Shown: positions 1-7,155 of the stretch, piece after piece
Layout of the letters: each line of letters begins with the position of its first letter
Numbering within the stretch: position 1 is the first letter of the stretch
Source of the DNA: Streptomyces sp. SID4985
GTDB lineage: Bacteria > Actinomycetota > Actinomycetes > Streptomycetales > Streptomycetaceae
Assembly: GCF_009863025.1 (NCBI RefSeq)
Contig: NZ_WWIR01000206.1
Location: 1 to 37,545 of the forward strand
Reading direction: 5' to 3'
Length of the DNA: 37,545 nt
The notes under the pieces: model-generated
Database searches by the model: none
The model's input: only the letters and a program-made list of their open reading frames with translations
What the model was told of the DNA's origin: nothing
Program-made: the position numbers and the translations under genes

Positions 1-71
1 CCCTCCTCCGCCTTGCGATGCACGGCACCAGACGCCGCTCCCTGATCCGGCCTGATCGACAAGACACCCCC

Positions 72-84
72 TAGACTTCCAGTT
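72..84 (+). promoter_or_regulatory. Putative -10 box of a leaderless nur promoter
   Basis: TAGACT at 72-77 lies 7 nt before the GTG at 85. A -10 hexamer at this distance would start the transcript at or next to the start codon, and no Shine-Dalgarno sequence is visible. I cannot see a convincing -35 box. Inference from spacing only. Confidence 0.4.
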
Positions 85-522
85 GTGGTGAGCACCGACT
101 GGAAGAGCGACCTCAGGCAGCGCGGCTACCGGCTGACGCCGCAGCGGCAACTCGTGCTCGAAGCCGTGGACACCCTGGAGCACGCGACCCCGGACGACAT
201 CCTCGTCGAGGTCCGCAAGACCGCCTCCGGGGTCAACATCTCCACCGTGTACCGCACGCTGGAGCTGCTGGAGGAGCTGGGCCTGGTCAGCCACGCGCAC
301 CTCGGCCACGGCGCGCCCACGTACCACCTCGCCGACCGCCATCACCATCTCCATCTGGTGTGCCGGGACTGCGAGAACGTGATCGAGGCCGATGTGGACG
401 TGGCCGCCGACTTCACCGCCAAGCTGCGGCAGCAGTTCGGGTTCGACACCGACATGAAGCACTTCGCGATCTTCGGCCGCTGCCGGGACTGTGCCCTGAA
501 GAGTTCAACCACCCCGTCGTAG
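85..522 (+). CDS. nur: Nur, nickel-responsive Fur-family regulator
   Basis: DNA-binding metalloregulator of 145 residues. The N-terminal winged helix (about 8-80) has the Fur-family core VNISTVYRTLELLEELGLV. The C-terminal part dimerises and binds metal. Histidines fall at 33, 70, 72, 86, 88, 90 and 126, the positions I recall as the nickel and M-site ligands of S. coelicolor Nur, which represses sodF and nickel uptake genes when Ni is bound. The zinc-type pairs C93/C96 and C133/C136 are also present. In S. coelicolor nur (SCO4180) also precedes a ygfZ-like gene, so context agrees. A second GTG follows at 88. The alternative would be another Fur paralogue (Zur, FurA, CatR), but the histidine pattern and neighbours favour Nur. 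Confidence 0.9.
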   Translation: MVSTDWKSDLRQRGYRLTPQRQLVLEAVDTLEHATPDDILVEVRKTASGVNISTVYRTLELLEELGLVSHAHLGHGAPTYHLADRHHHLHLVCRDCENVIEADVDVAADFTAKLRQQFGFDTDMKHFAIFGRCRDCALKSSTTPS

Positions 523-532
523 GCTGGCCCGT

Positions 533-1498
533 ATGAAGAGCCCCCTGCTGTCCCTGCCCGGCGCCGTTCCCGCCGAGGGCGTGGACGAAGGCGTCGCCGC
601 CCACTACGGCGACCTGTTCCGCGAGCAGCGCGCCCTCGCCGACGGCGCCGGTTTCGTCGACCTCTCCCACCGGGGCGTCGTCACGGTCACCGGCGACGAC
701 CGGCTGAGCTGGCTGCATCTGCTGCTCACCCAGCACGTCAGCGACCTCCCCGTCGGCGAGGCCACCGAGGCGCTGATCCTCTCCGCCAACGGGCACATCG
801 AGCACGCGCTGTACCTGGTGGACGACGGCACCACCGTCTGGGCGCACGTCGAGCCCGGCACCCAGGAGGCGCTGATCGCCTACCTGGAGTCGATGAAGTT
901 CTTCTACCGCGTCGAGGTCGCCGACCGCACCGCCGACTACGCGGTGGTCCACCTCCCCGCCGGTTCCATCGCCGAGCTCCCCGAGGGCGCCGTCGTCCGC
1001 GAGACCCCCTACGGCCGCGATCTCTTCCTCCCGCGCGCCGACCTGGAGGACTTCGCCGCCCGCTCGGGCCCCGCCGCCGGCCTCCTCGCCCACGAGGCCC
1101 TCCGCGTCGAACAGCACCGCCCCCGCGTCGGCTTCGAGACCGACCACCGCACCATCCCGCACGAACTGGGCTGGATCGGCACCGCCGTCCACCTCCAGAA
1201 GGGCTGCTACCGCGGCCAGGAAACCGTCGCCCGGGTCCAGAACCTCGGCAAGCCCCCCCGCCGCCTCGTCTTCCTCCACCTCGACGGCAGCGACGTCCAC
1301 CTCCCCCCACCCGGCACCGAACTCCGCCTGGCCTCGGACGGCCCCGAAGGCCGCAAACTCGGCACGGTGACCACCTCGGTACGCCACCACGAACTCGGTC
1401 CGGTGGCCCTGGCATTGATCAAGCGCAACACCCCGGTGGACGCCCCCCTCCTGGCCGGTACGACGGCAGCGTCCCAGGAAACGATCGTCGAGCCGTGA
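533..1498 (+). CDS. ygfZ: YgfZ/GcvT-type folate-binding protein
   Basis: 321-residue homologue of the GcvT-like tetrahydrofolate-binding fold, the family that supports repair or maturation of some Fe-S enzymes. The diagnostic motif KGCYRGQE is at 223-230 with the invariant C225. The rest of the chain matches the family layout (DLSHRG near 43, the LHLLLTQHVSDL segment near 61-72). It starts 10 bp after the nur stop on the same strand, so co-transcription is possible. No Shine-Dalgarno is evident. The glycine-cleavage T protein itself is longer and lacks the KGCYRGQE signature. Confidence 0.9.
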   Translation: MKSPLLSLPGAVPAEGVDEGVAAHYGDLFREQRALADGAGFVDLSHRGVVTVTGDDRLSWLHLLLTQHVSDLPVGEATEALILSANGHIEHALYLVDDGTTVWAHVEPGTQEALIAYLESMKFFYRVEVADRTADYAVVHLPAGSIAELPEGAVVRETPYGRDLFLPRADLEDFAARSGPAAGLLAHEALRVEQHRPRVGFETDHRTIPHELGWIGTAVHLQKGCYRGQETVARVQNLGKPPRRLVFLHLDGSDVHLPPPGTELRLASDGPEGRKLGTVTTSVRHHELGPVALALIKRNTPVDAPLLAGTTAASQETIVEP

Positions 1499-1514
1499 CC
1501 GTAGCGCGGGCAGT

Positions 1515-1534
1515 CGTGCCGCTGGGGCGGCACG
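1515..1534. terminator. Hairpin between convergent ygfZ and dtd
   Basis: Perfect 8-bp inverted repeat CGTGCCGC / GCGGCACG with a 4-nt loop TGGG. It sits between the convergent ygfZ and dtd genes, so it could serve both strands. There is no T-tract, as is usual for Streptomyces hairpin terminators. Confidence 0.55.
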
Positions 1535-1603
1535 GGTGGGCGCGCGGCACCCCGCAAGCGCGGGCAAGCGAACTCCCCCCGCCCGCCCGCAGCCCCGGTC
1601 CAC

Positions 1604-2029
1604 CTACATCTCCAGCAGCACCGTAAACGGCCCATCGTTGGTCAAAGACACCCGCATCTGCGCCCCAAACCGCCCCGTGGCAACGGTGGCGCCCAGGGCG
1701 CGGAGCTGGGCAACGACCTCGTCGACCAGCGGCTCGGCAACCGCCCCCGGCGCCGCCGCGTTCCACGTAGGCCGCCGCCCCTTCCGCGCATCCCCGTACA
1801 ACGTGAACTGGCTGATCACCAGCAACGGCGCGTCCACATCACTGCACGACTTCTCGTCGGACAGCATCCGAAGAGACCACAGCTTCCGGGCAAGCTGAGC
1901 CGCCTTCTCCTTGGTGTCCTCGTGGGTGACCCCGACGAGGACACACAACCCCTCCCCGTCAATGGACCCCACCGTCGAGCCGTCCACGACGACACTCGCC
2001 CCGTCCACCCGCTGCACCACCGCTCGCAT
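1604..2029 (-). CDS. dtd: D-aminoacyl-tRNA deacylase (Dtd)
   Basis: Cytosolic homodimeric editing enzyme that hydrolyses D-amino acids (classically D-Tyr) and Gly wrongly attached to tRNA. The protein is 141 residues, close to the usual ~145. It shows MRAVVQRV at the N-terminus, the catalytic SQFTLYGD at 73-80 and the second motif NDGPFT at 131-136, with its Pro close to the cross-subunit active site. The frame is open further upstream to 2197, but only the ATG at 2029 gives the conserved MRAVVQRV start. It converges on ygfZ and diverges from rsiG. Confidence 0.95.
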   Translation of the reverse strand: MRAVVQRVDGASVVVDGSTVGSIDGEGLCVLVGVTHEDTKEKAAQLARKLWSLRMLSDEKSCSDVDAPLLVISQFTLYGDARKGRRPTWNAAAPGAVAEPLVDEVVAQLRALGATVATGRFGAQMRVSLTNDGPFTVLLEM

Positions 2030-2187
2030 GCCCCCATCATGCCCGGTGGAGAAAAATGCGCCGCCCGGGTGCCCAGGACCCGTCATTACCGCCCATCCAG
2101 GGCCGTTCGGGGGCAGTCGGTCACATAGCGGCCACGCGGGGTGGCACGATGCTCCCACACGCCGGTCGAGGGGACGGTCACCACCAC

Positions 2188-2781
2188 ATGAGCACACCGA
2201 GCACCAGCGACAGGCTGGAGACGCGCCGGCCGCCCGCGCAGCGCGCGGACAGTCCGCCCGGCCCGTCGCTGCCCGTGGAGCCGCCGGAGCACGACCTGAC
2301 CCGGCTCAGCCTGCCGGAGCTGCGCGCCCTGTGGCGCGACGCCCAGCGCGACGAGGCGGACCTCAGCTATGTACGGCGCCTGCTGCAGGGCCGAATCGAC
2401 ATCCTGCGCGCGGAGTTGGCCCGGCGCGGGGGGTCGTCCGTGCCCGCGCCGCCGGACGCCTCCGTGGTCGAGCGGCTGTCGGAGATCCTGACCGACGCCC
2501 CGGCCCGGCACCGCTCCTCCGCCCGCCACGTCACGCTGGGCACCCCGCACAACGAGGAGTACGGGCGGCTGGCCGCCGAGATGCTGGGGGAGGTCGAGCT
2601 GTCCGACCTCACCGCCCGCACGGACGCCGAACTCGCCGCCGCCATGGCCCGGTTGACGGGGTACGAGCAGGAGATCTCCCGCCGCCGCCAGCACCTCCAG
2701 CGCACCGCCGACGGCTGCAGCGCGGAGATCGCCCGCCGTTACCGGGTGGGCGAGGCGCAGGTGGACGACCTGCTGACCTGA
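2188..2781 (+). CDS. rsiG: RsiG (AmfC), c-di-GMP-dependent anti-sigma factor for WhiG
   Basis: Helical protein of 197 residues. In Streptomyces RsiG binds a c-di-GMP dimer and then holds the sporulation sigma factor WhiG inactive. The family signature E-x3-S-x2-R-x3-Q-x3-D occurs twice and complete: E56, S60, R63, Q67, D71 in one helix and E160, S164, R167, Q171, D175 in another. These residues bind c-di-GMP in the known structure. I chose the ATG at 2188 ([11 protein letters not shown]) with GAGGGG about 13 nt upstream. An in-frame ATG at 2149, or an even earlier codon at 2056, would add residues without visible homology. Orthologue of S. coelicolor AmfC (SCO4184 as I recall). The N-terminal ~35 residues are Pro-rich and probably disordered. 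Confidence 0.92.
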   Translation: MSTPSTSDRLETRRPPAQRADSPPGPSLPVEPPEHDLTRLSLPELRALWRDAQRDEADLSYVRRLLQGRIDILRAELARRGGSSVPAPPDASVVERLSEILTDAPARHRSSARHVTLGTPHNEEYGRLAAEMLGEVELSDLTARTDAELAAAMARLTGYEQEISRRRQHLQRTADGCSAEIARRYRVGEAQVDDLLT

Positions 2782-2812
2782 GCCGGGCCGACCGGGCCGT
2801 GGCGGCGACCGG

Positions 2813-2845
2813 AAATGCGGGCGACATGCCACAGTCCCCGCATTT
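2813..2845 (+). promoter_or_regulatory. Inverted repeat over the promoter of the Eis-like gene
   Basis: Perfect 9-bp arms AAATGCGGG (2813-2821) and CCCGCATTT (2837-2845) are separated by 15 nt. The right arm touches a possible -10 box TAACGT (2845-2850), which is 7 nt before the ATG at 2858. The repeat could be an operator of the downstream gene or the terminator hairpin of rsiG, 30 bp past the rsiG stop. Confidence 0.5.
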
Positions 2846-2857
2846 AACGTGACCCAC

Positions 2858-4099
2858 ATGATCGAGATCCGACCCGTCGAAGAGGACGAGTTCGAGGAAT
2901 GGCAGCGCGCCATGTACACCGGCTTCCTGATGGAGCCGGTCCCTACTCCTGACCAACTGGAGGCGCACAGACGCCAGTTCGTGAACAGCCGCTCGCTCGG
3001 CGCCTTCGACGGCGGCCGCTGTGTGGGCACCTTCCGCTCCTTCGCCCAGGAGGTCACGGCGGTCGGCGGCGCGCCGGTCCGGTCGAACGCCGTCACCAAT
3101 GTCAGTGTCAGCCCCACCCACCGCCGCCGCGGTCTGCTGACCGAGATGATGCGCCGCGACCTCGCGGCGGCCGAGGAGCGCGGGGACGCCGTCGCGACCC
3201 TGATCGCCGCCGAGTACCCGATCTACGGCCGCTACGGCTTCGGTGCCGCGACCCACGCCACCGCCTGGACCGTGGACGTCACCCGCTCCGGGCTCGGTTC
3301 GCGCCCGCCGGTCCTGCCCGACGGTGCCAGGATCGACCTGGTGGACGGCGCCGAGGTGCGCAAGCTGGGCCCCGCCTTCTACGAGCGGCTGCGCCCCGCC
3401 CTGCCCGGCTCGGTCGACCGGGGCGAGGTGTGGTGGGAGGCCCGTACCGGCGTTCTCCGCTTCGCCCGCGACTGGACCGAGCCGTACCACGCGGTGCTGC
3501 GCTCCGCCTCCGGCGAGGTCGAGGGCCTGGTGACGTACCGCTGCGAGGTCGACTCGCGCCTCGGTGAGCAGCCCCAGCACGCCGTGATCGTGGACGGGCT
3601 GCTCGGCTCCACCCCGGCGGCCGAGGCGGCCCTGTGGCGGTTCCTGTGCTCGATCGACTGGGTGACCAAGGTGAAGTCCGGCCGCCGCTCCCCGGACGAC
3701 GTACTGCCCCACCTCCTGCCCGACCCGCGCGCGGCGCAGATCGAGCGGCACTCCGACTGGCTGTGGGTGCGGTTCCTGGACGTGGCGGCGGCCCTGGAGG
3801 CGCGGACGTACAAGCGGACGGGCGCGGTCGTCCTGGACGTGCTGGACGAGGGCGGTCCGGCCGGGGGCCGCTACCGCCTCGAGGTGTCCCCCGAGGGTGC
3901 CTCCTGCACCCGGGCGCCCGGTGCGGGCGCCGATCTCACGCTGTCCGCCTCGGAGTTGGCCACCGTGTGGCTCGGCGACGGCTCGCTGACGCGGCTCGCC
4001 GGGATCGGCCGGGTCCGGGAAGAGCGAACGGGCGCCGCCCGGGAGGCCGACGCCCTGTTCCGGACGCCGGGGCGGCCGTGGTGCCCCGACGTCTTCTGA
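2858..4099 (+). CDS. Eis-like GNAT N-acetyltransferase
   Basis: 413-residue acetyl-CoA-dependent N-acetyltransferase of the Eis (enhanced intracellular survival) type, a three-part protein of about 400 residues. The N-terminal GNAT domain has the acetyl-CoA loop [20 protein letters not shown] (near 86-105), then a second degenerate GNAT domain, and a C-terminal SCP2-like fold (from about 310, with [12 protein letters not shown] and [17 protein letters not shown]). The chain ends in a free carboxylate (PDVF), as in Eis, where the C-terminus takes part in catalysis. Eis proteins acetylate aminoglycosides and other amines, but the substrate here is unknown. TAACGT 7 nt before ATG 2858 suggests a leaderless transcript. 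A GTG at 2849 is in frame and possible. Confidence 0.85.
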   Translation: MIEIRPVEEDEFEEWQRAMYTGFLMEPVPTPDQLEAHRRQFVNSRSLGAFDGGRCVGTFRSFAQEVTAVGGAPVRSNAVTNVSVSPTHRRRGLLTEMMRRDLAAAEERGDAVATLIAAEYPIYGRYGFGAATHATAWTVDVTRSGLGSRPPVLPDGARIDLVDGAEVRKLGPAFYERLRPALPGSVDRGEVWWEARTGVLRFARDWTEPYHAVLRSASGEVEGLVTYRCEVDSRLGEQPQHAVIVDGLLGSTPAAEAALWRFLCSIDWVTKVKSGRRSPDDVLPHLLPDPRAAQIERHSDWLWVRFLDVAAALEARTYKRTGAVVLDVLDEGGPAGGRYRLEVSPEGASCTRAPGAGADLTLSASELATVWLGDGSLTRLAGIGRVREERTGAAREADALFRTPGRPWCPDVF

Positions 4100-4202
4100 G
4101 GTGGTCCCTTCTTCCCGGTGACGGTGCCTGAACATCCGTAGCGAACGAACGGTGCGCGTGGGCGCGGTCGGGACCTGATCCCGACCCGCCACGGGTTCTT
4201 CG

Positions 4203-4260
4203 GTTGTGGCTGTGCGTGCGGTGTTCTGTTGTGGCTGTGCCGATTCAGTTGTGGCTGTGC
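4203..4260 (+). repeat. Three 13-bp direct repeats GTTGTGGCTGTGC
   Basis: Identical copies of GTTGTGGCTGTGC at 4203-4215, 4228-4240 and 4248-4260, with start-to-start distances of 25 and 20 bp. They lie in non-coding DNA between the Eis-like gene and devE. Function unknown. Confidence 0.9.
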
Positions 4261-4289
4261 GCTTCGGTGGCCGTCCCCTGTCCGGACTC

Positions 4290-4314
4290 CCGGCTCCCCT
4301 CCGGAAGGGAGCCC
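4290..4314. terminator. GC-rich hairpin downstream of the Eis-like gene
   Basis: GGCTCCC (4292-4298) pairs with GGGAGCC (4307-4313) around a loop that contains the self-complementary TCCGGA. It lies about 190 bp after the Eis-like stop and before the devE operator. Possible terminator or insulator; no T-tract. Confidence 0.4.
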
Positions 4315-4350
4315 GGCGGCCAACCACTCGAAACCTGGGCCATGTTGGCC

Positions 4351-4367
4351 GAGTTGGCTACCAACTC
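4351..4367. promoter_or_regulatory. Palindromic operator upstream of devE
   Basis: GAGTTGGCTACCAACTC is a perfect inverted repeat with 7-bp arms and a 3-bp centre. The same palindrome, apart from two centre bases, lies upstream of devA (5189-5205) at a similar distance from the start codon. GntR-family regulators bind this type of site, so DevA is the obvious candidate. That assignment is inference. Confidence 0.7.
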
Positions 4368-4423
4368 ACTCTTCTTATAGCCGTCCGGAAGCGACTCATA
4401 ACCATCTTTCGGTGAACTGCCGC

Positions 4424-4452
4424 AAGATGGCGGGAAGTTGTACCGTTTTACC
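4424..4452 (+). promoter_or_regulatory. devE promoter element, shared with devA
   Basis: A 25-bp element (4424-4448) matches 23 of 25 bases at 5252-5276 upstream of devA. It ends in AAGTTGTACCGTTT. Within it TACCGT (4441-4446) lies exactly 6 nt before the GTG at 4453, and the same spacing occurs at devA, so both transcripts are probably leaderless. Confidence 0.6.
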
Positions 4453-5163
4453 GTGGACCCGGAACACACCTCGACCACTGGCCGGAAGAGGTCACGGCGG
4501 TCACCGCGCGACGTGGCCACCGGGCCCGGCGCACCCGCGCCTCCGCAGCCCACCATGGCGGCCCTCGTGCCGCGCGTCGCGGCAGCCTTCGCCGCCCCGC
4601 ACGTCGAGATCGACGCGCTCTGTCTCACCTCCGTCTCCCTCACCCTCGCCGTCGGTGAACCGCTGCGGCAGATCCATGCCGGGCGGCTCGAACCGGCCAA
4701 GATCGACGTACGGGTGCTGCTGCCCTCCCGGGACATCGACCTCGCCTTCCCCGCCCCGGCCGACGGCCGCGCCGCCGGTCACGGCGCCCCGGTGCTGCGC
4801 CGACGCTGGCTGGCGCTGCGCAACGCCCAGGCGCAGGTGCTGCGCGAGAACCTGATGGCCCTGCGCACCACGCACGGCGTGGACGTCCATGTCCGGTTCC
4901 GCGCACTGCCGTTCACCCCGCCCGTCCAGCTCTATCTGCTCGGCGGCTCCGAGGCGCTGTTCGCCTACTACACGCTCGCCCGGCTGGAGCGCGAGGTCGG
5001 CGACGAGCATCTGGTGGTGTACGACGCGGAGGGCACCCGGGCGATGCTGTTCGCCTTCGAGCGGGGGGCCGGGCCGCGCGACACCGCGTTCGTGGACCAG
5101 TCCCGGAAGTGGTTCGAGGCGCTGTGGGGGACGATCAGCTCGGAGCTGGTGCTGACGCCGTAG
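4453..5163 (+). CDS. devE: DevE, DevA paralogue without the DNA-binding domain
   Basis: 236-residue paralogue of the next gene's product. From about residue 33 (PQPTMAALVPRV) to the end it aligns with the DevA effector domain: same blocks for LPSRDIDLAFP, RRWLALRNAQ, FRALPFTPP and the C-terminal FVDQSRKWFEALW. The ~65-residue winged helix-turn-helix present in DevA is absent. In its place is a short basic stretch (GRKRSRRS, 10-17). It therefore probably cannot bind DNA as a GntR protein does, but could pair with DevA or compete for a ligand. The start is taken at GTG 4453 because spacing to TACCGT matches devA; TTG 4438 is in frame. The name devE follows the S. coelicolor devA paralogue as I remember it, and I do not recall whether that protein keeps its HTH. 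Confidence 0.75.
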   Translation: MDPEHTSTTGRKRSRRSPRDVATGPGAPAPPQPTMAALVPRVAAAFAAPHVEIDALCLTSVSLTLAVGEPLRQIHAGRLEPAKIDVRVLLPSRDIDLAFPAPADGRAAGHGAPVLRRRWLALRNAQAQVLRENLMALRTTHGVDVHVRFRALPFTPPVQLYLLGGSEALFAYYTLARLEREVGDEHLVVYDAEGTRAMLFAFERGAGPRDTAFVDQSRKWFEALWGTISSELVLTP

Positions 5164-5188
5164 GTCCGGGTCGATCCGAGGACAGTCC

Positions 5189-5205
5189 GAGTTGGCAGCC
5201 AACTC
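5189..5205. promoter_or_regulatory. Palindromic operator upstream of devA
   Basis: GAGTTGGCAGCCAACTC is perfectly symmetric with 8-bp arms and one central base. It is the second copy of the site at 4351-4367. It lies 76 bp before the devA GTG, compared with 86 bp for the devE copy. Likely autoregulatory site of DevA (inference). Confidence 0.7.
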
Positions 5206-5251
5206 CTCTGGCCATGGCTGTCACTTGGTTCCTTCTCGGAACAACTCCCGG

Positions 5252-5280
5252 AAGATGACGGTAAGTTGTACCGTTTGGTC
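5252..5280 (+). promoter_or_regulatory. devA promoter element, shared with devE
   Basis: Second copy of the 25-bp element, ending in AAGTTGTACCGTTT, with TACCGT at 5269-5274 and 6 nt to the GTG at 5281. No ribosome binding site is present, which supports a leaderless transcript. Confidence 0.6.
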
Positions 5281-6216
5281 GTGACCCAGGAGAACGTGGC
5301 CGTGAACGGCGGGCGGCGTACCGCGCAGGAGATCGCCGACACCCTCCGGGAACGCATACGCAGCGGCGACCTCAGAGTCGGCCAACGCCTGCCCACTCAG
5401 GCCGAGTTGGCCGAGGAGTTCGGCGTGGAGCGCGGGGCCGTGCGGCAGGCGCTGCGGGTGCTGCACGGCGCCGGTCTGCTCAGCGGGGTCAGCAAGGGCA
5501 GCCCGCCGAGGATCGCGGAGCCCGCCCCCGCGCTGGACGAGCCGCAGCCCACGATGGTGGGCCTCGCCCCGCGCCTGGTCGAGGCGTTCACCGCGCCCCA
5601 CGTCCGCGTGGACGCGGTGTGCCTGACCGCGCAGAGCCTGACGCCCGCCCTCGGCGAGCCGCTGCGCCTGATCCACGAGGGCAAGGTCCGCCCCGAGCGG
5701 ATCGACGCCCGCATACTGCTCCCCTCCCGGGACATCGACCTCGCCTTCCCGGTCTCGGCCGCCCCGCGCGAACAGACCGCCCCGCGCGAACGGGACGCCC
5801 CGCGCAAACAGGACGACCACCCCGCGCGCCACCGCGACGACGACCCGGTGCACCGGCGCTGGCTCGCCATGCGCAACGCCCAGGGCCAGGTCCTCCAGTA
5901 CAACCTGGAGGCCCTGCGTTCCACCCACGGCATCGAGGTGAACGTGACCTTCCGCGCCCTGCCGTTCACCCCGCCCGCCAAGCTCTACCTGCTCAACGGC
6001 ACCGAGGCGCTGTACGCGTACTACATGGTCACGCGCCGCGAGGAGCCCACCGACAGCGGCACCCTGGAGATGTACGACACGCTCGGCTCCGAGTCCCTGC
6101 TGTTCTCCTTCGACCGGCGGGCGGGCCGACGGGACGCCGCGTTCGTGGAACAGTCGCAGAACTGGTTCGACGCCCTCTGGGAAACCATCGCATCGGACCT
6201 GACACTCTCCTGGTGA
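5281..6216 (+). CDS. devA: DevA, GntR-family developmental regulator
   Basis: 311-residue transcription factor. Residues 10-78 form a GntR winged helix (TAQEIADTLRERIRSGDL, LPTQAELAEEFGVERGAVRQALRVL). The rest is a DevA-type effector domain shared with the upstream paralogue. In S. coelicolor devA (SCO4190) is needed for normal aerial development and is co-transcribed with devB. Here the stop overlaps the devB start (GTGA), showing coupling. A linker insert at 161-178 is built of three six-residue repeats (APREQT, APRERD, APRKQD), absent from the paralogue. The start is GTG 5281, positioned 6 nt after TACCGT. TTG 5266 is in frame but lies within the promoter element. Confidence 0.88.
   Translation: MTQENVAVNGGRRTAQEIADTLRERIRSGDLRVGQRLPTQAELAEEFGVERGAVRQALRVLHGAGLLSGVSKGSPPRIAEPAPALDEPQPTMVGLAPRLVEAFTAPHVRVDAVCLTAQSLTPALGEPLRLIHEGKVRPERIDARILLPSRDIDLAFPVSAAPREQTAPRERDAPRKQDDHPARHRDDDPVHRRWLAMRNAQGQVLQYNLEALRSTHGIEVNVTFRALPFTPPAKLYLLNGTEALYAYYMVTRREEPTDSGTLEMYDTLGSESLLFSFDRRAGRRDAAFVEQSQNWFDALWETIASDLTLSW
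5761..5814 (+). repeat. In-frame 18-bp tandem repeat (3 copies) within devA
   Basis: Three head-to-tail 18-bp units at 5761-5778, 5779-5796 and 5797-5814, all beginning GCCCCGCGC. They encode A-P-R-[EK]-[QR]-[TD]. The length is a multiple of three, so copy changes would keep the frame. Confidence 0.9.
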
Positions 6217-6971
6217 CTTCTGAGACGACGACGCAGACTGAACCGGTGGCGACCGAATCGGCTGAGAAACCGACCGCGTACGAGATCGAGAAGCTACGGG
6301 AACTGATCGGCACCCGGATCGTGCTCTGGGACTTCGACGGGCCGATCTGCCGGCTGTTCGCCGGGCACACGGCGGAGAGCGTGGCCGTCGGGCTGGTGGA
6401 CTGGCTGGCGGAGCGCGGGCTGACGGGCCTGCTCACCCCCGCCGAGCGTGGCACCCTGGACCCCCAGGTGGTGCTGCGCGCGGTGGACCGCGCCCATCCC
6501 GGCAGCGAGCTGGTGGACGAGCTGGAGCGGCTCCTCACCGAGGAGGAGCTGCGGGCCGCGGCCTCCGCGATGCCCACCGCCTACGCCGACCCGCTGATCC
6601 GCACCTGGACGGCCGTGGGCTCCCGCCTCGCCATCACCACCAACAACTCCCCGCTCGTGGTCCACGCCTATCTGGCGGGCCGGGGCCTGACCGGCTGTTT
6701 CGGCCCGCACGTCTACGGCCGCACCCCCGACCTGCACCGCCTCAAGCCCGACCCCGACTGCCTCAACCGCGCCCTGGACGCCCTGGGCGCGGAGCCCTCC
6801 GCCGCCCTGATGATCGGCGACTCCCCGGCCGACGTCGTCGCCGCCCGCGCGGCGGGCGTCCGCTTCGTCGGCTACGCCCGCGACGAGCGCCGCGCCAAGC
6901 TCCTGGGCGACTCCGGCGCGCGCACGGTCCTGCCCTCCCTGGAGCCCCTCCTCGTAGCGCTGCGCAGCTAG
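6213..6971 (+). CDS. devB: DevB, HAD-family hydrolase
   Basis: 252-residue haloacid-dehalogenase-type phosphatase. The four motifs are visible: DFDG at 40-43 (nucleophile D40 and acid D42), ITTNN around 141-145, K178 in LKPD, and the metal acidic pair in GDSPAD (D203 and D207). A cap domain fits the helical segment between about 45 and 130. The GTG at 6213 overlaps the devA stop by 4 bp, so translation is coupled. In S. coelicolor devB (SCO4191) is a putative phosphatase co-transcribed with devA. The substrate is unknown. Confidence 0.88.
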   Translation: MTSETTTQTEPVATESAEKPTAYEIEKLRELIGTRIVLWDFDGPICRLFAGHTAESVAVGLVDWLAERGLTGLLTPAERGTLDPQVVLRAVDRAHPGSELVDELERLLTEEELRAAASAMPTAYADPLIRTWTAVGSRLAITTNNSPLVVHAYLAGRGLTGCFGPHVYGRTPDLHRLKPDPDCLNRALDALGAEPSAALMIGDSPADVVAARAAGVRFVGYARDERRAKLLGDSGARTVLPSLEPLLVALRS

Positions 6972-7155
6972 CGGACGCTCGGCTTCCGGGGCCCTGCGGC
7001 CGCGCCGCTGGTACGTGTGTACGTCCGCTCGTCGGCCAGGGCGACCGGGTACGGAGCGGCGCGGCCGTAACGGCCTCCACCCGGCCGGAAAACCGGTACC
7101 TTGCTGCCACTTCGCGCCCGCCGGGCAGGGCGCGCACGGCGAGAGATACGGGCGC

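Larger units (their letters stand above)
4100..4452. other. 353-bp intergenic region upstream of devE
   Basis: Region without a gene between the Eis-like gene and devE. It holds three 13-bp direct repeats (4203-4260), a GC-rich hairpin (4290-4314), a 17-bp palindrome (4351-4367), a CCATCTT/AAGATGG inverted repeat (4402-4408 and 4424-4430) and the devE promoter element. Local base composition is lower in GC than the surrounding genes, in line with regulatory DNA. Confidence 0.7.
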
